A stretch of DNA of 32,020 nucleotides from positions 1-32,020 of the forward strand of contig CAVBJS010000029.1 in NCBI GenBank assembly GCA_963596015.1, written 5' to 3'. Shown piece by piece: positions 24,447 to 29,918 of the stretch. A program made the position numbers and the translations under genes. Every line of letters begins with the position of its first letter. Positions within the stretch are counted from its first letter, which is position 1. Source of the stretch: CAG-791 sp963596015 (GTDB lineage Bacteria; Bacillota; Clostridia; Lachnospirales; Lachnospiraceae). Below the pieces are notes generated by a model, which was given only the letters and a program-made list of their open reading frames with translations, ran no database searches and had not been told where the DNA came from.

Positions 24447-24477
24447 ATTCTCTTGTTATGTAATTGTTACAAGGCGC

Positions 24478-24506
24478 ATTATACTGCAGCGCTCTGTTTA
24501 TGACAA
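24478..24506 (-). promoter_or_regulatory. Promoter of the ribU leader
   Basis: On the minus strand TTGTCA (24501-24506), 17-bp spacer, perfect TATAAT (24478-24483). It is placed right upstream of the riboswitch. Confidence 0.85.
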
Positions 24507-24530
24507 GGGGCTATTTGAACTTTCCGCGGT

Positions 24531-24605
24531 GCTGCTGTTCGTGCGTTACGGTTCAGGCGCCGAGAGGCGTCCCCTAACCCGGATACCGACCACAGAACCC
24601 GCCGG
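24531..24605 (+). repeat. Family 3 interspersed repeat, copy B
   Basis: It starts CTGCTGTTCGTGCGTTACGG and continues TTCAGGCGCCGAGAGGCG, ending ATACCGACCACAGAACCCGC. The first part matches 29481-29530 (opposite strand), the whole matches the two ends of 5785-5876, and the second part matches the reverse complement of 9546-9588. It lies between the murA stop and the ribU promoter. I see no separate murA terminator. Confidence 0.6.
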
Positions 24606-24630
24606 CTGGCCGGTGGCTGAATACTTCCTC

Positions 24631-25923
24631 TCAACCTACGCGGAACTGGAACTTCCTCTGCTCCTCTTCATTTTCCACACAGGCAATCTCCGCTCCCAGG
24701 CTCTGAAGCTTCTCCGGGAAGTCCTCATAGCCTCTCTGGATGTAATGAATATCGTGAATCTGGGAAAAGCCGTCTGCTGCCAGCGCGGCGATCACCAATG
24801 CGGCGCCCGCACGAAGATCCGGTGCCATAATGCTGGCCCCTGTATACCGCTCTACGCCGTCGATGATGGCGGTATTGCCCTCCACCTTTACCTGGGCGCC
24901 CATGCGGGTCAGCTCATCCACATATTTAAATCGATTCTCGAAAATACTCTCTGTCACAATACTGGTGCCTGCGGACAGTCCCAGTACCACTGCAATCTGG
25001 GGCTGCATATCCGTGGGAAAACCGGGATAGGGCAGTGTCTTTACGTGGGTATGGTTCAGTCTTCTGGTGGCCACCACACGTACCGCATCATCAGACTCAT
25101 CCACCTGACATCCGATCTCTGTCAGCTTGGCAGTGAGAGACTCCAAATGCTTGGGGATCACATTCTTTATGGTCACGTCTCCCTTGGTGGCTGCTGCCGC
25201 AAACATAAAGGTCCCCGCCTCGATCTGGTCCGGGATAATGGAATACTCGGTGCTGTGGAACTTCTCCACGCCCCGGATACGGATCACATCGGTGCCGGCG
25301 CCCTTGATCTGTGCGCCCATGCTGTTAAGGAAATTGGCCAGATCTACCACATGGGGTTCCTTAGCGGCATTCTCGATAATGGTCATACCCTTTGCCATGG
25401 AAGCGGCCATCATTACATTGATGGTAGCACCTACGCTGACCACATCCATATAGATATGGGCACCCTGCAGCTGGGCTGCCTCTGCCACGATCATGCCGTG
25501 CTCCACCCGTACCTCAGCGCCCAGGGCACGAAATCCCTTGATATGCTGGTCGATGGGACGAAGTCCGATATTACAGCCGCCGGGCAAAGTCACCTCTGCT
25601 CTCTTATACTTTCCCAAAAGAGATCCTATCAGATAATAGGAACCCCGGATCTTCTTTACATATTCATCATCAATAGGCGCGTCTTTGATCATGGCTCCAT
25701 TGATCTCAAAGGTATGACGATCAATTTTCTTTACCACAGCGCCGATATTTTCAATTGCACGAAGGATGGCCCGGATATCACTGACATCAGGCACATTCTC
25801 GATCACAACCGGTTCATTGGACATTACGGATGCGGCCAGGATTCCCAGTGCTGCATTCTTGGCACCGGCGATCTCTACCTCTCCGGAAAGCGGGTTTCCG
25901 CCTTTAACTGCATAATACATCAT
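24631..25923 (-). CDS. murA: UDP-N-acetylglucosamine 1-carboxyvinyltransferase
   Basis: A 430-residue enzyme that adds enolpyruvate from PEP to UDP-GlcNAc, the first committed step of peptidoglycan precursor synthesis, in the cytoplasm. Seen are the substrate-binding GAKNAAL (K22, N23), the loop PGGCNIGLRPIDQH with the catalytic, fosfomycin-reactive Cys117, and the late DLRAGAALVIAALAADG. Length is typical. The frame opens at two adjacent ATGs (25923 and 25920) with GGGAGGAG about 10 nt upstream. It has its own promoter. Low-GC Firmicutes often carry two MurA paralogues, and this one cannot be assigned to either type from the window alone. Confidence 0.96.
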   Translation of the reverse strand: MMYYAVKGGNPLSGEVEIAGAKNAALGILAASVMSNEPVVIENVPDVSDIRAILRAIENIGAVVKKIDRHTFEINGAMIKDAPIDDEYVKKIRGSYYLIGSLLGKYKRAEVTLPGGCNIGLRPIDQHIKGFRALGAEVRVEHGMIVAEAAQLQGAHIYMDVVSVGATINVMMAASMAKGMTIIENAAKEPHVVDLANFLNSMGAQIKGAGTDVIRIRGVEKFHSTEYSIIPDQIEAGTFMFAAAATKGDVTIKNVIPKHLESLTAKLTEIGCQVDESDDAVRVVATRRLNHTHVKTLPYPGFPTDMQPQIAVVLGLSAGTSIVTESIFENRFKYVDELTRMGAQVKVEGNTAIIDGVERYTGASIMAPDLRAGAALVIAALAADGFSQIHDIHYIQRGYEDFPEKLQSLGAEIACVENEEEQRKFQFRVG

Positions 25924-25993
25924 ATAGTCGATGCTCCTCCCAGACTGCAGCGTCCAAAAAATCACTGCCTGAGACTTTCATAGTAACTTATAT

Positions 25994-26022
25994 AGAGTAT
26001 CCTACTTGGGAAAAGATGTCAA
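25994..26022 (-). promoter_or_regulatory. Promoter candidate of murA
   Basis: A perfect -35 TTGACA (26017-26022) with a weak -10 TACTCT at 17 bp (25994-25999). Just upstream of the -35, ACGAA-TAAT-TTCGT (26027-26040) is a perfect inverted repeat that could be an operator. The region 26041-26142 shows no further feature and no clear terminator for the peptidase gene. Confidence 0.5.
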
Positions 26023-26142
26023 ATCTACGAATAATTTCGTTCTCTTTTGTGTATATTGTATATTTTCTGCACAAAACGTAATATTCGTCTGATTTTCCAT
26101 AAACTCCCCAAAAGCGATCTGTACCTCCGCCGACCTTACACC

Positions 26143-27729
26143 CTACCGGGAAATATACTGCAGTACATTCACTGCCTCACCGCCGATGCGCATTTCAAAG
26201 TGCAGGTGAGGTCCTGTGCTGTTGCCTGTATTGCCGGAGAGGGCGATCTTCTGTCCCTGGGATACGCTCTGTCCCACCGATACCATGATCTTGCTCAGAT
26301 GTCCGTAACGGGTCTCTCTGCCGTCTGCATGGCTGATATAGACCACATTACCATAGCCGCTCTGCCAGCCTGCCACGGTAACTACACCGCTGCTGGATGC
26401 CATGACGGCGCTGCCCACCGGCAGTGCAATATCCGTACCCTTGTGATTGGTGCTGGCGCCGGCCTTGGGTGCTGCACGTCCTCCGTAATTGGAAGTGATG
26501 GTGCCGCCGGATACCGGCCAGATAAAAGTAGGCGGTTCCTTGGTGCCCCGCTCCACGATCTTGGGAACTGCTGCACTGGTCACTTCTTCTTTGACGATCT
26601 GCGCACCGATCCGGGCATCGTTTTTATACTCCACCTTGGCGATAACCTTGCGGTGTCCGGCAGAAGGCTGCTGGATCACCTCGGATCTTGTCGTATACCA
26701 GTCGTCATTATCAATGTAAATGACATCCTCGTCATAATCTTCTTCGTAATATTCCTGTTTGACATAGGTCACAGAGAGCTCCGGCGTAGGCACTGTTACC
26801 GTCAGTTCATCCCCTGTACGGATGGTAGAATCCACGCTCTCCAGCATGGAGTTCATGGCCACCAGCTCCTCCGTGGTCAGATCATACTTTTCTGCGATCT
26901 GGGAAAGGGTATCTCCGGACTCTACCTCGTAGATCTCTTCCTTTTCCTTGTCCTTCGTCACCGCATCCACTGCGTCTTCCAGCTTGGAGATCTGGCCGGC
27001 CGGCACATAAGCCTCCACCACTTCCACCTTCTGGGCGAAGTCCATGGACTGCAGTCCCAGGGGATAATCTTCAAAATCTTTTCCCACTGCAGGCTGCACA
27101 GAGCGGAAAATATCGGACATAGTCTCCACGATACCTGCGGTAGGCAGGCTCTGTTCCTTTTCCTCGATCTGGGCCTGCTCCACGGTAGAGATAACCTGGG
27201 CTGTCAGTGCGTTGATCTCCCGGTCCGGATCCAGAACCAGGCGCACCACGTACTGATTTTCCTCGTCATACTTTTCCAGAACTCTGGTCAGAAGTTCCAG
27301 CACATCTTCCTTGCTGGCCAGATTGATGGTAAAAGTACCGATCTTCAGGGTATAGCATCGCTCCAGGGTAGCCTCTTCTATCTTCCGGCGCAGCACCTGC
27401 GTCATCTGATAGGTGATCTCTTCCTCTGTATCTACTCTCCCCCACAGCACTTCTTTGCTCTCGGCTTTCAGATCCGCCTGGACGTAGGTCAGCTCACTTC
27501 CGTCCCCGGCAATGGCTCTCCTGGCCTGATTCAGACAGTACTGGGCTGTCTCCATGGAATCGGCTGTGCCCACGGCGGTGCCGTTAAGGGTCAACTGGTA
27601 CAGGTTATCGCCTGTCTTTTCAAAGAAATTACAGGATGGCAGGAAAAAGAGGCTGACCACCAGCGCTGCCAGTGTCGCCTCCACCACCCAGATATGCATT
27701 TTTATGGCATAAACTGTCAGTTTCTTCAT
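26143..27729 (-). CDS. Secreted LysM-G5-M23 peptidoglycan endopeptidase
   Basis: A 528-residue cell-wall protein. An N-terminal membrane helix (about 14-32) ends in LPSC, so it may be anchored by the helix or as a lipoprotein (non-ideal lipobox). Residues 40-260 are an unassigned extracellular region with several repeats of an alpha/beta pattern. A LysM domain follows at 266-313 (VESGDTLSQIAEKYDLTTEELVAMN), then a G5 domain at about 317-396, rich in acidic residues, and an M23 metallopeptidase domain at 400-528. The zinc and catalytic residues H429, D433, H477, H508 and H510 (NHKGTD, YGHLS, GPHLHFE) are all present, so it should be active in cutting peptide cross-links. It starts 7 nt after the flavin-reductase stop; its ribosome binding site is weak, so it may rely on coupling. 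Confidence 0.9.
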   Translation of the reverse strand: MKKLTVYAIKMHIWVVEATLAALVVSLFFLPSCNFFEKTGDNLYQLTLNGTAVGTADSMETAQYCLNQARRAIAGDGSELTYVQADLKAESKEVLWGRVDTEEEITYQMTQVLRRKIEEATLERCYTLKIGTFTINLASKEDVLELLTRVLEKYDEENQYVVRLVLDPDREINALTAQVISTVEQAQIEEKEQSLPTAGIVETMSDIFRSVQPAVGKDFEDYPLGLQSMDFAQKVEVVEAYVPAGQISKLEDAVDAVTKDKEKEEIYEVESGDTLSQIAEKYDLTTEELVAMNSMLESVDSTIRTGDELTVTVPTPELSVTYVKQEYYEEDYDEDVIYIDNDDWYTTRSEVIQQPSAGHRKVIAKVEYKNDARIGAQIVKEEVTSAAVPKIVERGTKEPPTFIWPVSGGTITSNYGGRAAPKAGASTNHKGTDIALPVGSAVMASSSGVVTVAGWQSGYGNVVYISHADGRETRYGHLSKIMVSVGQSVSQGQKIALSGNTGNSTGPHLHFEMRIGGEAVNVLQYISR

Positions 27730-27736
27730 TGCTTGA

Positions 27737-28297
27737 TCATTTCTTGACGGAAAATCCGAACTTGCCCAGTTTCTCTCCTAAGGTAAAATACTCACCGTGG
27801 GAGTATGCCAACAGATCTGCTTTTTCCAAGTCAAAGCGTCCCTTCTCATCCAGATACTGATCATCGATGTCTACACCCACGACCTCGCCGATAAACATCT
27901 CATGAACGCCGATCTTCTTACGGTCTACCACCTTGCACTCTAAGCTTACCGGGCTCTCTGCGATACCGGGGGCCTTTACCTTTACGGAGGGTGCTTTGGT
28001 CAGATGCAGCACTTCGAACTTATCCTCGTCCCGGCCGGAACGCACGCCGCAGTAATCGGTGGCATATGCCAATGCGCGGGTAGTCAGATTGATGACGAAC
28101 TCGCCGGTCTTGTCTATGATATCGTAGGAATAGCGCTGGGGTCTGATGGATACAGAAACTGTCACAGGATCGCTGCTTACGTTGCCTGTCCATGCAGCCG
28201 TCATGATATTGGCATTGCCATTCTCATCTGCGCAGCTGACCATTACCGCCGGTGCGGGATAAAGCATATTACCGGGTTTCCAAAATACTCTGGCCAT
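27737..28297 (-). CDS. Flavin reductase-like, FMN-binding split-barrel protein
   Basis: A 186-residue protein of the flavin-reductase-like family, cytoplasmic, binding FMN. Supporting blocks are ANIMTAAWTGNVSSDPVTVSVSIRP near the N-terminus, GEFVINLTT, and the C-terminal GEVVGVDIDDQYLD with YFTLGEKLGKFGFS. Members act as NAD(P)H:flavin oxidoreductases or as uncharacterised flavoproteins in anaerobes; the electron partner here is unknown. The second of two adjacent ATGs is preferred because AGGAGG lies 5 nt upstream of it. It is the middle gene of a three-gene unit, 15 nt after the coiled-coil gene. Its link to the wall peptidase is unclear. Confidence 0.87.
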   Translation of the reverse strand: MARVFWKPGNMLYPAPAVMVSCADENGNANIMTAAWTGNVSSDPVTVSVSIRPQRYSYDIIDKTGEFVINLTTRALAYATDYCGVRSGRDEDKFEVLHLTKAPSVKVKAPGIAESPVSLECKVVDRKKIGVHEMFIGEVVGVDIDDQYLDEKGRFDLEKADLLAYSHGEYFTLGEKLGKFGFSVKK

Positions 28298-28312
28298 CAT
28301 TACCTCCTACTA

Positions 28313-28999
28313 TCAGAACAATCCCAGGATAGAGCCTAAGTTAATGCCAAGGAAGGACAAAACGCCCAGGATCGTGGACAGGACCGCAAATACAAGGGTC
28401 ACCACCTGCAGACCTGTGCCGCCGGATATCTCTATCTCCCCATCGTCTGCTGCCAGCTCCTCCAGTCTTGCCTGTACGGCATTGACTGTATCCAGGGCTA
28501 CCTGCATGCTCTGCAGCTGTTCATCCTGCATGGACTGCAGGATCTGGGTCTGCTCATCCTGGGCAGCATGCAGCTGCTGGGTCTGTTTATCCAGCTCTGC
28601 GATCATGGACGCCTGCACATTTCTGTATACCCGCACATTCTCTCTGTGGGCCAGCTTGTCAGACTGCTGCAGCAGCTCCTCGATCTTTTTCTGAGAGTCA
28701 TCAATAGAAGCGGCCAGCGCCTCTCTGAGTGCCTCCTGCTCTTTGGCACTTATCTCCGGATCTATCTCTCCCTTTTCCTCTCTGCGGGCTACATTCTCCT
28801 GCAGGATCGTGCGCATGCTGTCTGCGGCAGTGAGATTTATCTTCTGCAAACGATCCACCAACACATTATTCTTCTGGTACAGCGCTGTAAGTTCCTCCAG
28901 CTGCTGACTGTATTCATCGATCTCATTCTTTAAGCGCTCTGTCTGGGCTGCCTCCGCTGCACCGTTGGCACGGATCATCTCGTCTGCATTTCCTGTCAT
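28313..28999 (-). CDS. Coiled-coil protein with C-terminal membrane anchor, function unknown
   Basis: A 228-residue protein that I do not recognise. Residues 15-190 are highly charged with heptad-like patterns (LKNEIDEYSQQLEELTALY, AELDKQTQQLHAAQDEQTQI), including a glutamine-rich stretch of repeating QSMQDEQLQSMQ. A single hydrophobic segment at the very end (about 201-228, VVTLVFAVLSTILGVLSFLGI) would anchor it in the membrane with the coil in the cytoplasm. Cysteine is absent. GGAGAAAATACAA precedes the ATG. It is first in the unit with the flavin reductase-like gene and the M23 peptidase. This could suggest a cell-envelope or division role, but that is only context. Confidence 0.8.
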   Translation of the reverse strand: MTGNADEMIRANGAAEAAQTERLKNEIDEYSQQLEELTALYQKNNVLVDRLQKINLTAADSMRTILQENVARREEKGEIDPEISAKEQEALREALAASIDDSQKKIEELLQQSDKLAHRENVRVYRNVQASMIAELDKQTQQLHAAQDEQTQILQSMQDEQLQSMQVALDTVNAVQARLEELAADDGEIEISGGTGLQVVTLVFAVLSTILGVLSFLGINLGSILGLF

Positions 29000-29074
29000 T
29001 TGTATTTTCTCCTGTTTATTTCTTTACTTTATCTGTTCAGCACCTACTGCATGGCATTTGTACCTATTTTCAAC

Positions 29075-29083
29075 ATCATAACA
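29075..29083 (-). promoter_or_regulatory. Extended -10 promoter candidate for the coiled-coil/flavin reductase/M23 unit
   Basis: On the minus strand TGT-TATGAT, about 75 nt before the coiled-coil gene start. The -35 region is weak. Confidence 0.4.
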
Positions 29084-29169
29084 CAAGTTGCGCCGTTGCG
29101 GTATGCCCTGCGGAAAAAAATGCCCGGATGGTGTCTGAACAGGTTACTGTGGCAATTCAGTGCCGCCCG

Positions 29170-29425
29170 GCCATGCACCGGAACGCGGCAGATGTCTCGC
29201 TCCGTGCACTTTGCGCCGTTTTGCTTTTGATCTGCTTCTCGCCTGCGGATGGCACGGCCCGAACTCGCATCCCCGCCTGATGCGGGGATGCTCAGACATT
29301 ACGGGGCTATCGGGCCCGCTCTGAAAGCGTGCCCGATACCATCCTGCGGTTTCGATGCAGATCATGCAAAACTGGCGCGCAGCGCAAAGGATGCGAGGCA
29401 TTCTGCCGTGTCCCGGTGCATTACG
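29170..29425. repeat. Family 2 long-inverted-repeat (MITE-like) element
   Basis: Imperfect terminal inverted repeats of about 30 bp, ATGCACCGG...GCAGATGTCTCGC (29174-29203) and GATGCGAGGCATTCTGCC...CCGGTGCAT (29390-29420), enclose inner inverted segments. Examples are TTTGCGCCGTTTTGC / GCAAAACTGGCGC, GATCTGC / GCAGATC, GGATGG / CCATCC and GGCCCGA / TCGGGCC. A central hairpin of GCATCCCCGC lies at 29267-29291. The whole element can fold into one long hairpin and encodes no protein. It is about 93 percent identical by eye to the piece at 1-148. It sits in the 919-nt gene-free stretch 29000-29918. Confidence 0.75.
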
Positions 29426-29480
29426 TTTTGCATGCTGCTATCGATACGAATCCCCGTAAACTGTAAAAAATCGTTATAGT

Positions 29481-29530
29481 TCAGCCCCCTGACGACTGGC
29501 CGGTGCCTGAACGGTAACTTGAACAGCAGA
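29481..29530 (-). repeat. Family 3 interspersed repeat, copy C (short)
   Basis: On the minus strand CTGCTGTTCAAGTTACCGTTCAGGCACCGGCC matches the first part of copies A and B; the second part of the family is missing or diverged. Confidence 0.5.
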
Positions 29531-29588
29531 CTGATATCTTAATCTTATATCTCAGTCTGATATCTTTATCATAAAGGATGGATTTTTG

Positions 29589-29618
29589 TTGCTTTAGGAA
29601 ATCGTTTTCCGTTATAAT
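29589..29618 (+). promoter_or_regulatory. Promoter of the GH31 glucosidase gene
   Basis: TTGCTT (29589-29594), 18-bp spacer, perfect TATAAT (29613-29618). The transcript would carry a leader of about 290 nt, mostly family 1 hairpins. Upstream, 29530-29570 holds an AT-rich inverted pair AGACTG/CAGTCT. Confidence 0.65.
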
Positions 29619-29748
29619 CATACTGTCAGCTTTTTTCGGAGATATCCGGCTTGTTTCCACCCTGGCAGCTGTCCCAAGAGCAGCCATTTCGTAAACGCTG
29701 ACACGTTAGATCATGCATCACCAAACCATTCGTTACAACACTTATGCA

Positions 29749-29906
29749 CCGCAGACTAGCTGCGGCAGGAAAGGAAAATTTGACAGAAATTCTCGATAGC
29801 ATTTCTGTCAAACGGCACCTATGCCGTATACGGCATAGGTGCGTATCGCATCGGAGAATTCGCCTTCGCGAAATTCTCCTCACGGTGCCGCAGGCAAGCT
29901 GCGGCA
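29749..29906 (+). repeat. Family 1 hairpin-array leader before the GH31 gene
   Basis: In order: D' (CCGCAG/CTGCGG, 29749-29765) followed by CAGGAAAGGAAAAT; A (TTTGACAGAAAT/ATTTCTGTCAAA, 29779-29812); B (GCACCTATGCCG/CGGCATAGGTGC, perfect 12 bp, 29815-29842); C (GGAGAATTCG/CGAAATTCTCC, 29853-29879); and D (TGCCGCAG/CTGCGGCA, 29886-29906). The last D is followed by an identical CAGGAAAGGAAAAT and the ATG at 29919. Thus hairpin plus ribosome binding site occurs twice and only the second serves a gene. Confidence 0.9.
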
Positions 29907-29918
29907 GGAAAGGAAAAT

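Noticed and set aside
24529..25983. 484-codon plus-strand frame opposite murA
   Set aside because: It is a shadow of murA created by codon use; the murA frame has all active-site residues.
26047..27747. 566-codon plus-strand frame opposite the M23 peptidase gene
   Set aside because: It is antisense to a gene with intact domains and catalytic residues; the translation is Cys/His-rich with no known motif and no ribosome binding site.
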